Below are positions 29,701 through 40,430 of a stretch of 64,000 nucleotides of DNA, piece by piece (position 1 is the stretch's first letter; every line of letters starts with the position of its first letter). Origin of the DNA: Actinernus sp. WN-2022 (taxonomy: Eukaryota; Cnidaria; Anthozoa; Actiniaria; Actinernidae); the NCBI GenBank assembly GCA_030867875.1, contig JAOWCC010000936.1, forward strand, positions 81,315,032 through 81,379,031, in the 5' to 3' direction. The position numbers and the translations under genes were made by a program. The notes under the pieces were generated by a model that was not told the origin of the DNA, searched no databases, and was given only the letters and a program-made list of their open reading frames with translations.

Positions 29701-31093
29701 TGTTTCTGTTCTATTATCATAAGGCCAAGTAAAGAAAACATGTTTATATCGTCCCAGTGCGCTTCCTTTTTTGAGGCCGCCTCCCTATTTTTTTAATTAT
29801 TTGTTATAATATATTTGTTATAATATATCGGGTCCTCTAATAGAATCACAGCCGCGTTCCTGGCAAGTCGTACCCAGTACTTCTCTCGAGTAACGTAACA
29901 TTTTCCCAGTCGAATAAATAAACATTGAGGATTGCTGGGGGGATTACTGGGCAAATCTTAAGTGAAAACATGGTTTTTGTCTGCGTTTTGATACGCAGTC
30001 CGCGGAAAATTATAAAAACATGGTATGCCCGGTCCGTAATAGATAGGCAACTGACCTTACGGGACCTATTTAGCACCTTTGACTGCGGATAATTCGATGG
30101 TGGGAAAATAACAAAAATCCGGATGTTTAAGGTTTTTTTTACTTGGCCAAAAGAAACATAAATCAATTGTACAGTCAAAACAAGATAAGCGTTCCTCCGC
30201 GTAGAGCCAGTAATGAAGTTGCAAAATTCAAAATGAGTCCTAAATTCAAATATGCTGTAGAATAAAAGTACCAGTACAATCAAAATTCGATTGGGGCTCA
30301 ATTTGAATTTTGCCAGTTTCGTTTCAACAGTGAACATTTGAAACAAAGAATGAAATCCAATTCCATTCGTAGCCAGACGATAAATATCCAGGGAAATCGG
30401 GTTTACCTGGCTAGCCTGGCCATGCTGGCCAGACCAGGGTAACCCCGGTCAGACCAGGGTAACTCTGGCCTGTTAGTACGTACAGCTAAGATCAAAATCT
30501 ATAAGATATAATTATACTCGTTACAGTTTAGTGCTTGTTTTAAGCTTGTTTTAAAACACTACTAGCTCTATGGTAGCAGATACTTAAACTTTATCAACTG
30601 CCTCATATTGTTTCTCATGTTTGTCTCCTCTGATTGAGACCTTGCTTTCTCATATTTGATGTATTTGTTGTACTGCTTCGTAACTGTTACGTTCTTGTAC
30701 TTTACCTTAACTGACACACTAGTGCCTCCACTGAACGTGTACGTAAATCTTACTCTACCGCTTGTGTTTGTCGTCGTACAGTTCTGTTACCAGAGGCCAA
30801 TAGACCAATTTAGCTTGTACATCTGTTGTCCCAATTCAGGTTCCCTGACGTTTCCCTTGAAGTATGTTTACTTATTTTTCTGTATCCCAAGAGGAAATGT
30901 ACAAATTTCTCTAATTGCAACAAATGGACAAACAAATCGGTATATTCGATAAAACCTTTACACGTGTAATTTACAAGTCTGGCCATTACATGTTTCAACG
31001 ACGGAAAACAATGTCCAGGCAAAAGGTATTCTAAGTTTGTAATATACATGTGTAAAAGGTTTATTGAATTAGCCCCTGATCTATTCTGATACA

Positions 31094-31345
31094 GGGGAGC
31101 TGGGTGGCGCAGCGCGTAAAACCGCTGACCTCTCACCACTGTGGTCCGAGATCGACTCCCGGACGTGACGTCATATGTGAGTTGAGTTTGTTGATTCTCA
31201 CCCATGCTTCGAGGGTTTTTCTCCAGGTTCTCCGGTCTTCCTCCCTCCATAAAAATCAACATGTGAGTTGAGCGTTGAGTGCAGAGAATATATAAATGTA
31301 GTAAGGTGTCGGTGTGGATACATTAGTATACCTTGCTAGAGGACT
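31094..31345 (+). repeat. tRNA-derived SINE (unit 1)
   Basis: Head with A-box-like TGGCGCAGCGCG and a B-box-like TCCGAGATCGACTCCCGG. The body has CATATGTGAGTTGAGTTTGTTG and TTCCTCCCTCCATAAAAATCAA, and the tail AGAGAATATATAAATGTA. Body fragments of the same family occur near 2805-2880 and 33820-33960. Confidence 0.75.
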
Positions 31346-31881
31346 AATCACCCTCATCCGAGGAGTAAACAAAATATTTAACTTGTTTTAACCCATTCGT
31401 GTTATTGTTCTTACAATATTGCCGTGATTTGTGATATAATAAATGTATAGCATTATGCAGGGCATTTTTTGCGGTATTCTACATTACCCTAAAGAACGTG
31501 TCTGTATATACAATTGAAACAGAAGTTTACACTGAAGTCTACTGTTCACCCGTGCCCACAGTTTTGCCAATTTATCTTGTGTTAGTACTGCGATGTCGTA
31601 CGCGGCACCTATATAAAATCAATGATACCAACTGAATGTAGAAGCTTTGTTATACCACAGAAGGTCCTGTGCCGCGAATCCATTAACACTAACGGAAAGA
31701 TGATTCTTACTAAAGAGGATCCTTTTTCCACAGGTTCACGTGTATTTTGTCATGAACTTCGTTCTACGTGTCGTCTAGCGTATTACATTTAATATCCAAT
31801 AATAGGGGGATAGTCCGTAACTAACGGGAAGGCATCCCAGTCTTCCTACCCGCTTACAGAGGCTGTCTCTGTTAACACGAT

Positions 31882-32106
31882 ATGCTCCATTACATGTCAT
31901 ATTTTGCGCATCGCATCTCAGGCCCTCGATTGAGGGTTGTATGCCACCACGGAAAGTGTCACCTTGCAGGAAGCCGGGCCGGCGGACTATTGAGATTCCG
32001 ATTGGCGGATTTCGGTCGGTTTACCGGACATCTGCTTACAAGGTGTTCGCGTCTGGAGCTCGTTAAGCTGTGCGGTACGCGTGTCATTCTACGGAATGTT
32101 CATTGA
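31882..32106 (+). CDS. Small conserved reading frame, 74 aa (doubtful)
   Basis: Starts at ATG and is identical in translation to 57571-57795 in unit 2. The product is basic with no recognised domain. The surrounding non-coding sequence is equally conserved between units, so identity here is not evidence of selection. It could be part of an untranslated or regulatory region. Confidence 0.15.
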   Translation: MLHYMSYFAHRISGPRLRVVCHHGKCHLAGSRAGGLLRFRLADFGRFTGHLLTRCSRLELVKLCGTRVILRNVH

Positions 32107-32177
32107 GATATTTTGTCTGATTCCTGTATTTTATCATTGAGAGATTAATTCACTTCTGATGTCCATGTGCACTATAG

Positions 32178-32572
32178 CACCATCATGCTAGCTACAGCTC
32201 GCCACCATGCTAGCTACAGCTCGCCACCATGCTAGCTACAGCTCACCATCATGCTAGCTACAGCTCACCACCATGCTAGCTACAGCTCACCATCATGCTA
32301 GCTACAGTTCGCCACCATGCTAGCTACAGTTCGCCACCATGCTAGCTACAGCTCGCCACCATGCTAGCTACAGCTCGCCACCATGCTAGCTACAGCTCGC
32401 CACCATGCTAGCTACAGCTCGCCACCATGCTAGCTACAGCTCGCCACCATGCTAGCTACAGCTCGCCACCATGCTAGCTACAGCTCGCCACCATGCTAGC
32501 TACAGCTCGCCACCATGCTAGCTACAGCTCGCCACCATGCTAGCTACAGCTCACCACCATGCTAGCTACAGT
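32178..32572 (+). repeat. 22-bp minisatellite, about 18 copies (unit 1)
   Basis: Unit GCTAGCTACAGCTCGCCACCAT repeated head to tail, with variants CTCACCAT and CTCACCACC. It lies about 150 bases beyond the 3' end of TRAF gene 2. Confidence 0.95.
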
Positions 32573-32717
32573 TTCTAAGCTGAGCAGTAATTAGGAACAA
32601 CAACAGACGATTTAGTGAACATGTTTCTACGGCCTCAGGTTTACTCTCAACTTAATCAGACTTAGGCTCTACTAACTGAGCAATTAAACAAAGCGGTTTC
32701 CATGTTGACTGAAGTAC

Positions 32718-33761
32718 TTATACATCTGAGGTATCCACTATCACCTTAATAAACATGACGTCATCGCGTATGTACGCGTGCCTATCAAGTTCGGTCCGTG
32801 GACAAAACAATGGACACCCAGATGCCACATTCATTTCTCTTCTGGGTTTTTGAAATGACGAGCTGGCGGGGTCAGGTCTGAACGCGTCGATCAAGTGTTC
32901 CACGTTATCCTGATCCAACAACATCAAGGTGACCTTCTGTCTGAATGGCCAGCGGAGTAACGCGTCGTATTCACCGCGCATGAGCACAAAGAACAACGAG
33001 ACGTGTGTCCCTTTGCCCATGCCGTCTCCGTTAAGGTAAATGCGCGCGCACATCTTGTAACCATAGCGACTGCTGTAGAAAGGCGGGCTATAAAAAGAGG
33101 CATTCCTTCCAGTGAAAGCCTCATTTCTCTTGCGTGCGAAGTCTGTGATTCTCCAGAGCAGGACCCCATCATAAGTAATTAAAGACTGGGACTCGACTCG
33201 ATTCTCGAGGTCGGAAACAGTGACATTTCTTACCCCCAGGGCGTTATCTTGTGCGTCAAGCCGCACTTGTAGACGGCGTATCGTCTGCTGGTCTGCACTG
33301 TGTCTTGTTTCCAGTTGACTAAACTTTCTGCCCAACTCATTGATGTTGTCATTAAGTTCCGCGATTAATAGCCCTAAGCTTGCATTGCTGTTTTCTGTGT
33401 CTGTCAATCGTCTCGAGAGTGAATCACAGCCACTAGCCCCACCCACCCCACCCACCAAACTAGAGTAGGCACGTCTGGTGGTCTCCGAAAAGGACGACTT
33501 CTCTAAGTATGAGATACGTTCGCCATGATCCGCTAACTTGGCCTCGAAGCTGTTTACGTAGGACACCATTGTGTCAAGCTTCTTCGTCAAGATACCCACT
33601 GATGCTTTATCACCCACGACGCTGCCATTCACCAGCTTTTCATTACCTGAAAAAACGGATTTGAAATCCGTCTCGAGTTTTAAAACGGAATTCAGAAGGA
33701 GTCCAAGATGATAGGCACTGCATATCGTGGCGTGTTCCTGAATCTCAACGTCTGTTAAAGT
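32718..33761 (-). CDS. TRAF gene 2 exon 5 (coiled coil and MATH domain)
   Basis: A 1044-nt exon open from the acceptor CTAG at 33762 to the TAA at 32718-32720, giving 347 residues. The first half has heptad-like Leu and charged residues (TRAF-N coiled coil) and a Gly-Gly-Val-Gly insertion. The last 150 residues are the MATH/TRAF-C domain. A frame that starts later at GTG was ignored, because the exon stays open and in phase to the splice site. Confidence 0.9.
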   Translation of the reverse strand, partial: TLTDVEIQEHATICSAYHLGLLLNSVLKLETDFKSVFSGNEKLVNGSVVGDKASVGILTKKLDTMVSYVNSFEAKLADHGERISYLEKSSFSETTRRAYSSLVGGVGGASGCDSLSRRLTDTENSNASLGLLIAELNDNINELGRKFSQLETRHSADQQTIRRLQVRLDAQDNALGVRNVTVSDLENRVESQSLITYDGVLLWRITDFARKRNEAFTGRNASFYSPPFYSSRYGYKMCARIYLNGDGMGKGTHVSLFFVLMRGEYDALLRWPFRQKVTLMLLDQDNVEHLIDAFRPDPASSSFQKPRREMNVASGCPLFCPRTELDRHAYIRDDVMFIKVIVDTSDV

Positions 33762-36700
33762 CTAGAGATTAAAAAAGAAAATGTAAGTGGAGCAAACTGC
33801 AGTGCACTATATTCACCTCTCACCTCTGTGGCTCAGGTTCGATTCCCAATCGCGGCGCCATATGTGAGTTGAGTTTGTTGTTATATTTCTCGCTCTTGCT
33901 CCGATATTTCTTCTCCGGGTTTCCGGTTTTCCTCCCTCCACAAAAAAACAACACGATAAATTCCAATTGCAATTCGATCTGTAATTCAGCCGGGGCCTGG
34001 CTTTGATCAGCCCCTATGGTTGTTTCAGATCTCGTTAAAAATTCAAAGTTCAGAGTATTTTTATGATACAAAAGAAACCTGCCTAAATAGCTCGGCTTAC
34101 CTTCGGCACACGACAGCCAATCGCATCAAACAGACAGCGACCATTAGCACTACTGGAACCTTCAGCTACAGCAATATTAGTCTGTATCAAAATACGCAAA
34201 ACAACAATAAAGCTAAATGAGTGAATTGGTACAAGAAGATAAAAAGAAGACCCCAGCCAGCTATCCACTAAAACAGTATTGATTTATACAGCACGAATTA
34301 TGATAATATATGATATTATAATTTATTACACATTTGGGGTTGATATCCGTGTGATAAAGCCGTGAATAAAAACCATATCAGTGAAGTGATACGATATCAC
34401 TTCACTGTACTATTGCTTTTAGAAATAAATTTTGTTATGCTTAATTTTATGTTATTGTATTCACTTTACATGTATAATAAACAAATTATGACATGTTAAG
34501 AGCCTGATATCGTTTTTATTCACATACCAAGTGGTTTATCAAGCTCTTAACATGTAATAATCTCTATATATATATTTCGATAAATATATTCAAATGCACC
34601 GCTTCACAATGTTATTTTTGTGCTGCCGTGCAGTTTACAATCATGGGTGTTTGTTAGTACCTCAGAATACCAGACTGTTGTACCGGGAGATAATCCCGTA
34701 CTCTTTCTCGAAATAACACAATAGGTTCTTTAACATCCCCTCGTATAGATTAAAGAGGAAGGAGACAAGGCCAACGACTTATACGTCCCTGCCCAAGGAC
34801 GCGGCCGGGGTTCGAACCCGCGACCTCCCGCACTCTAGACCGTGCTTTACCAACTGGGCTAGCCAGTGAGGCGATCAAAGGTGGTCAAACTCATCCAGTT
34901 CCTTGCTAGTTGTGAACTAATTAGTGGAACATTTAACTAAACTTGGCCGGCACAAGCTCGGGTAATAACAAACTTCATCTTCAGTGTACCTTTTCTTCTC
35001 GTTCTTTCTCGGGTAATGTTTGTTTAAATGTACATTCCTCTAAATGCTGTTTCATCTCCAGTCTGTGAACCACCTCAGTGCAGCCATAATTGGGGCACTC
35101 CATCTTGAAGAACAAACAGTTCTTCTCGTGCTCCTGGAAAGGTTGAGTATATCATGATCACTAACATTGTATATGAGGTTGAAAACTTTGTTATGCCTAC
35201 TTACAGTTCCTCGATCTACGTCTTGTACATACGAGGATCGCGCATTTTCTATTGCTGCGCCTAAGCTCTGGAACGCGCTGCCATGTAATATTAGAAACGA
35301 CCAATCTGTCTCACAGTTTAAATCTATCTTTAAGACGTATTTATTTAATATTTAGTTTTATACGTATACATAGTTTGATACATCGTAGATAGTATTGTAG
35401 TTACACATTGTAGTATAGTTTTATATTGTAGTTCTACGATTGTAAGCGCATTGAGGCTTATCGAGATGCGCACTAAGAACTGTAATTATTATTATTATAT
35501 TTTTATTCAAGTTCTGAGAAAAAGCATTAAAGCGCACATGAACCCAAATTTTGTATCATTAAAATCGATTCTACATAAAATAAATAGTTGAAAAATTAAA
35601 TATTTCTTCATTTGAGTATTGCGCCTATGAGTTATAAAGGTTTATATTTCGAATATGTTAATGACTTGACGTCAAACAGATAATCATCTATCTTGCTGGT
35701 AGAGATAAATGACATTTTCTAAACATCTATGTTATATATGAAGCTTATATCAATGATTTTGCCAAATATTCTGTCTAACTCAGAAGTAAATTTCATTCAC
35801 AAGGAGTAAATTCCATGTTTGACGTCACGTATTAGGATATTGGAAATATAAACTCCTTTCCAACTCATAACAACTACCAGAATTCCTTGTGCGGATTCTT
35901 TGTTCCTGTAATTTAGACCAGTCTTGGTATTCTCATAGGAATTTTAAAATCGTCATAAGAAAAAAAAATGGTAGTTGTATTCAAGTGACGTCATAGCGGC
36001 CTATTAGCGCAACATGTTCTCAAGGTTGAAATTACGATAATCGTAAATCGTTATTGGCCGCTGAAATTACGATAATCGTAATTCTACAGACATCCTAACC
36101 ACAAAACTAACCCTAACCATAGGACACGGGTAAACGACGGGTTCTCACTCACCTAGAGCTAGGGTTCATGCACAGGTAAGCAAACGATCCTAATGGGTTC
36201 GAGCTCATAATGTCTCTATCAATTCCAAGCCCGCCCATCCCCCCCGACCAATATGGGGCATTTGACAGTCTATCTGTCCCTGGGGTGGGGCATTTTGTTT
36301 TGCGTCAGCCTGGGCCCGGGGCATTTGTCGAAAAATTATCCCACGCCCTCTGTGTTTGTTTTTGTTTTGCTCAACTGATGAACACGTGCTTGCTTCATCG
36401 ATCAACATGGCGGCGGAAAAGTCATCCGTGAACATGACGTTAGGAATTTCCCAGTTTCGGGGTGAAGTGTAGTGAGGGTGGGATTTGGGGGCACTTACGA
36501 AAGTGTTTGAAGGTGAGTATTGCATTACTTTAATAAAGAAAAGCGGTGAAATGTGGTTTTGAAACGGCGAAGAAATTTGCCGCGTTCGCTATACTTGCCC
36601 GGGGTGGGGCATTTGCATAGCTTAGCTGGCCCCACGGTGGGGCATTTCCAAAATGACAAAATCCCCACAAATGCCCGGGGGGCATGGGCGGGCTTGGAAT

Positions 36701-38892
36701 TGATAGCGACAATACTTTGCGTGTACTGCAGTGTAGCGCAGAGGTAATCACCACTACACTAAGCCCGTCTACCACCGTTCGGAATGTGACAAATGTTTAT
36801 CTTTATCCTTGACTTGTCATGAGAATAACGATTATCGTAATTTCAGCGGCCAATAAGAATTTACGATAATCGTAATTTCAAACTCGAGATTATGTGATTA
36901 GCGAGGACGGCACTCACTTCGAGATGTCGTATTGCTCCACTCCAGATACACATTGGATCAATTGGACAACTCACAACGAGTTCTAAGACCTCACGCTTCA
37001 TAAAGTTGTCAGAGAACACCTGTTAAACACGGAATAAGAGTTGCAGTGAATGACGGCATCCTAGGGTGGGTCAGTCAGCGCAGACTGACGTCACATGATT
37101 GATCTCACAGCGCAGACTGACATCACATGACTGCCCTGACAGAATTATGCCAAAACCGTTCCTTTTGTAGGCATGATCTAATTCTGTGATGATGTGATGT
37201 GACTGGACATACGAAAGGCATTTTTTTAAAGGGTAACACAATAATCGTAGTGCTGCCCAAACCCAGACATTTTCTCAGGGTTCTTCGGTTTTCCTCCCTC
37301 CATAAAAATCAATTGAGTGCAAAGAATATATGAATGTATTAGGAAGTGTGTGTGGAATGAGTCTCGGATACATTAGCTGTTTAAGCAACTGAAATAACAG
37401 CGAGAACACCTTAATGTGTTCTAGCGAACTGGTCAGAATGCACTTTGTCTTGAATGATCTTCTTAACTTTTCAGCAGTCAGATGTCATTTAGAGCACTAT
37501 GTAGCTGCTTAATTTAATACTGCATCTCCGAACGGAGATCAATAAGTTTGTGTGCTGATTTTAGCTAGCCAGTATCCGAGGAATTTGAGCAGAATTCCAG
37601 GACAGGTTGCTCACAAGCTTTACTCCATGCCATCAGGTACTGAATGGCCTTTATAAGTTCTACCATGCATGCAGTACAACTTACACCATGCATATATGTG
37701 AAGTTCTCTAAACATGAACTCCATTTATGAATACTAGGTACTGTTTAGATAGGCCTGATAATACTAGATAACTGTAGATAATGAACTGGATGAACTGTAT
37801 AATGTCATGACTCCTTATACTAATCAGTGACGTCAACAATCCATACCTCGTGGGGCAACAGTAATGTGTCATCTCGGATGCATCTCAACAAGCCACTTGG
37901 TCTGTAACAATAGATGAACACTCGTCAGTAAATACAGATGGAACGTTAAGTATGGGCTTAACGCCATGCTTTCCTCGTCAGTGAAATATATGATATCACG
38001 CGGGAAGGACTGGCAAGTCTAACAAATGTGGACCGTACCTCGATCGCTTCTCCGCGGTATTCATTAGTCACGAAGTTAAAGACGAGTCTCCATCTTCCTC
38101 GTTATAATTCTACTTTTCTTCGGCGTGTTGTAAGCCTTCAAGCAATGATTTATTCTACGTCGATGTTGAGTATTTGTCATTTGGCATTTTACCAGCACTC
38201 GGCCACCTTGTATAGGTTTACTAGCTTTGTGGTTATGAGATCGAGGTTTCATTCAGTTAGCTTTTTATAAGATCACGCCAAGCCGACCTCTGCTGGCAAT
38301 GAGGACCAATGAGTGTGGTCACCGCCAGAGATTTGTTTTCGTCGCTCAGTGGTTCTTTTAGGCCCCTATTTTGGAGACGGGACCGCCATTTTACGTAGCC
38401 ATCCACGACGGGGATTCACAGTCCCCAATGTCGAGAACCAGGTTTATAAACCTTGAAATTCACTACATGCCTTGAATGGGGATTTGAACCCGAACCTTTA
38501 TGATGGCCTTCGGCGTGAAAGGCTTGTGGGGTTTCATGTGGCGTGTGACCTAAAGGCCTCTACGTTCCTATATATACACACGACCTGACATAATAAGTTA
38601 GCGCGTTTCAACCTTCTGACCGAAAACGCTGCATCGGGTATTTTTAACAAGGACTACATGTTGTTCTCGCAGTTTTGAAGGTAAGGCATGGTTATAATGA
38701 TATAGGGAATTAAGCCAGTTGAGGTGAGATTAAGAGATATACTCACTCAATAATTCGTTCAGCACACAATCTGCAGTAGAAATGTCCGCATGCCGTCTGT
38801 CGCGGGTCTCTCAAGACGTACTCACAGAATGAGCACAAGTACTTGGACTGGAGGTTCTGCCTGTCAGCCGCTGACAAGACATATCCCGACAT
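32718..38892 (-). CDS. TRAF-like adaptor gene 2 (complete five-exon model)
   Basis: Minus-strand exons 38747-38892, 37847-37901, 36918-37019, 34990-35133 and 32718-33761 join in phase to give 496 residues. The order is RING (about 20-59), zinc-finger region (68-149), coiled coil (about 190-330) and C-terminal MATH/TRAF-C domain (about 347-496). The MATH part shows LLWRITDF, the PPFYSSRYGYKM stretch and the SSSFQKP...SGCP block typical of TRAF2/3/5-like domains. The zinc-finger region is shorter than the usual five fingers of vertebrate TRAFs. The gene spans the unit 1/unit 2 boundary, so each unit boundary falls inside an intron. No stop or frame break is seen. Role inferred from the family: adaptor and ubiquitin ligase in NF-kB-type signalling. 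Confidence 0.85.
33762..34989. other. Intron of TRAF gene 2 across the unit 1/unit 2 boundary
   Basis: Contains a SINE body fragment with a B-box-like GGTTCGATTCC (33835-33960), the unit boundary at 34176, inverted short repeats around GAAGTGATA (34380-34402) and the tRNA-derived SINE head. No exon was found. Confidence 0.55.
34795..34875 (-). repeat. tRNA-derived SINE head (unit 2)
   Basis: Same position and sequence as in unit 1, with the A and B boxes intact and no acceptor stem. Confidence 0.7.
34990..35133 (-). CDS. TRAF gene 2 exon 4 (TRAF-type zinc finger)
   Basis: A 144-nt phase-0 exon equivalent to 804-947, with the ECPNYGC finger. A LINE 3' fragment lies just right of its acceptor. 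Confidence 0.8.
35145..35500 (+). mobile_element. LINE 3' end fragment (unit 2)
   Basis: Better-preserved copy: a frame ending at 35355 contains EDRAFSIAAPKLWNALP...FKTYLFNI, the characteristic C-terminus of CR1/L2-type reverse transcriptases, followed by the same 3' tail and ATT repeats. Confidence 0.8.
36028..36879. mobile_element. Nested inverted-repeat element in TRAF gene 2 intron
   Basis: The outer inverted repeats (36028-36087 and 36824-36879) contain GAAATTACGATAATCGTAA and its complement around GGCCGCTGAAATT. A second pair of inverted repeats lies inside: 36212-36238 and 36684-36710, with TCAATTCCAAGCCCGCCCAT and its complement. The interior holds repeated GGGGTGGGGCATTT blocks. This is either one element with double termini or one inserted in another. 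It has no coding capacity. Confidence 0.75.
36918..37019 (-). CDS. TRAF gene 2 exon 3 (zinc-finger region)
   Basis: A 102-nt phase-0 exon equivalent to 2452-2553, with one substitution that changes Thr to Ala near its end. A nested inverted-repeat transposon (36028-36879) ends only about 40 bases from its donor. Confidence 0.8.
37847..37901 (-). CDS. TRAF gene 2 exon 2 (55-nt exon completing the RING)
   Basis: Identical in length and splice signals to 3863-3917. It completes the C3HC3D RING and restores phase 0. Confidence 0.75.
38747..38892 (-). CDS. TRAF gene 2 exon 1 (RING finger)
   Basis: Same structure as 5155-5300, with ATG at 38890-38892 and donor GTGAGT left of 38747. One residue differs just before the Met of the longer non-ATG frame; the RING residues are identical. 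Confidence 0.8.
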
Positions 38893-39227
38893 CGTAGTCC
38901 ACGCGCGAGGAACTAAGTACCCACTGTACTCAAAACCTCGACCACAAACGTGACCCAAGTAAAATGGACGGGCCCAAGAGTTGCTGTTTTCTCGTTTGGA
39001 AGAGGCAAATAGCGATTAGCAGAAGGACAATTGTTAATATTAGTCCTTCTTAAGCCTGTGGAAAACATTAAAGAGAAATATTAGTTTTTGACACAAAGAG
39101 ACAAAATATTTTGATTTCAAAGCCGGTTTCAAAATTTCAAAACTCGACTCCGTCTCGGGGAATATCGAGGATCTCTGGGAAACAAAACTCACTGTTTCCC
39201 TGGGAGCCAGTTATTCAATTGACTGGT

Positions 39228-39533
39228 GCCAAGAGCCCATAACCAAGAGCGTCCATCTCTCTTATATAGATGTTACGGCGTTTTCACAAGTTGGGCTATT
39301 TTTAGATTATTTTTGCCGCCAATTAGTGGGTTACACCCGTGGCGGAACAAAAGATGCCTCATTAGCTTGTTTTGTTATACCAACAACACGTCTGCTACGC
39401 TTTTGTGTTTGTATTTCCTTAGGAATAATTGCAACCCAATAATAGCGGGAAACCGTTCTAAAAATAACCTAACTTGTGAAAATGCTGTAGCATTGAGGTA
39501 GTATGGGAGATTCTCGCTCTTGGTTATGGGCTC
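39228..39533. mobile_element. 306-bp inverted-repeat element
   Basis: Ends are AAGAGCCCATAACCAAGAGCG and its complement. Inner inverted segments around ACAAGTT and AACTTGT are also present. It is specific to unit 2. Confidence 0.7.
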
Positions 39534-39642
39534 TTGCTGTTGCATAATAGTCCGACTCTTGTACAGAAGTAAGTTGCTTTAATAACTACTTTTAATCTAT
39601 CTTGTTTGTTATACTGAGTAAGTAGCAGAAACCTGATTTATA

Positions 39643-39891
39643 AGAGGGTCTGAATGGGGGGGTCTACATGTCAGTTGTCAGTTAAATTTTTGGCCATTTG
39701 TCAGTTGTCAGTTAGCCCTAGTTAATCATTGCTAGAGAAAATTTACAATGTTTGACCCACAAACACCAAATTTGTCAGTTGTCAGTTATTTTTCGGTTGT
39801 CAGTTGTCAGTAAAAAAAATCGTCATTTGTCAGTTGTCAGTTATTTTTAAGGCCGTTTGTCAGTAGTCAGTTAACCCCATTCAGACCCTCT
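39643..39891 (+). mobile_element. 249-bp element with GTCAGTT repeats, copy 1
   Basis: Terminal inverted repeats AGAGGGTCTGAATGGGG; 4-bp duplication TATA at 39639-39642 and 39892-39895. The interior is built from repeated TGTCAGTTGTCAGTTA. Confidence 0.85.
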
Positions 39892-39928
39892 TATAATACC
39901 ACATGCATTATCTTAACTCTATTCTATA

Positions 39929-40086
39929 GACCCATTCGAAAAATGGCGTCCAATTTAAAAAGCTATTGTCCTGGTAACGTGAACACGAGGCTAGTCAGTA
40001 CACACAAAAGCTTTAGAACGTGTAAGCGAGGCTAGTCAGTAATAAACAATAGTTAATTAAATTGGACGCCATTTTTCGAATGGGTC
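39929..40086. mobile_element. 158-bp TA-flanked inverted-repeat element
   Basis: Ends GACCCATTCGAAAAATGGCG and its complement, flanked by TA on both sides. The empty site is in unit 1 near 6478. It resembles a Tc1/mariner-derived small element. Confidence 0.8.
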
Positions 40087-40199
40087 TATACGAGATTCCA
40101 TATAAGCGTAGGGTGAGAGAAGGACACTATGTCGCGGGGTCGAGGGGCGAGGGATGCATTACTACGTGGGCCCAGGCCTCCCCGCTTTTCCTAACTCGG

Positions 40200-40430
40200 T
40201 TTCTCGTATATCTCGCATTCTCGCGTCTCGGATTCTCGCATCTCGGATTCTCGATCGCATCTCGCACTCATATTTCGAATCTCGAATTCTCGAATCTCGA
40301 ATTCTCACATCTCGGATTCTCGTATCTCGTATTCTCGCATCTCGGATTCTCGTATCTTGGATTCTCACATCTCGGATTATCGTATCTCGGATTCTCGCAT
40401 CTCGGATTTTCGTATCTTGGCAATCTCGTT
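40200..40430 (+). repeat. 15-bp degenerate minisatellite (ATTCTCGNATCTCGG), expanded in unit 2
   Basis: About 14 degenerate units. The unit 1 counterpart (about 6575-6710) is shorter, so the array expanded or contracted after duplication. Confidence 0.8.

Larger units (their letters stand above)
24894..32717. other. Intergenic region between the element and TRAF gene 2
   Basis: Holds the Mutator-type element, the foldback, direct repeats of GAGTCGGAAAATGCAAGCCG (about 28060-28135), a tRNA-derived SINE at 31094-31345 and the 22-bp minisatellite. The rest is unassigned AT-rich sequence that aligns with unit 2. I see no gene I can support, apart from a weak conserved frame at 31882-32106. Confidence 0.5.
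1..34175. repeat. Tandem segmental duplication, unit 1 (contains the virus-like insertion)
   Basis: The sequence at 1 recurs at 34176 and again at 59755, after which the three copies run collinear. Unit 1 is long because it holds the 15.1-kb element at 9355-24502; without it the unit is about 19 kb. It starts inside the last intron of TRAF gene 1 and ends just beyond the coiled-coil/MATH exon of TRAF gene 2. Unit 1 alone carries extra insertions at about 1311-1645, 3310-3795, 3969-4354, 24734-24884 and 25477-26223, plus a small inversion at 1722-1804. The alignment was made by eye, so boundaries are approximate. Confidence 0.85.

Noticed and set aside
30656..30952. 98-codon frame with a similar frame at 55603-55920
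   Set aside because: Differs between units by frame-changing indels and ends in different tails; no domain, and its hydrophobic composition is typical of AT-rich non-coding DNA.
32178..32572. Possible CRISPR-like or regulatory RNA array
   Set aside because: The units are contiguous with no unique spacers, and the genome is eukaryotic; this is a minisatellite.
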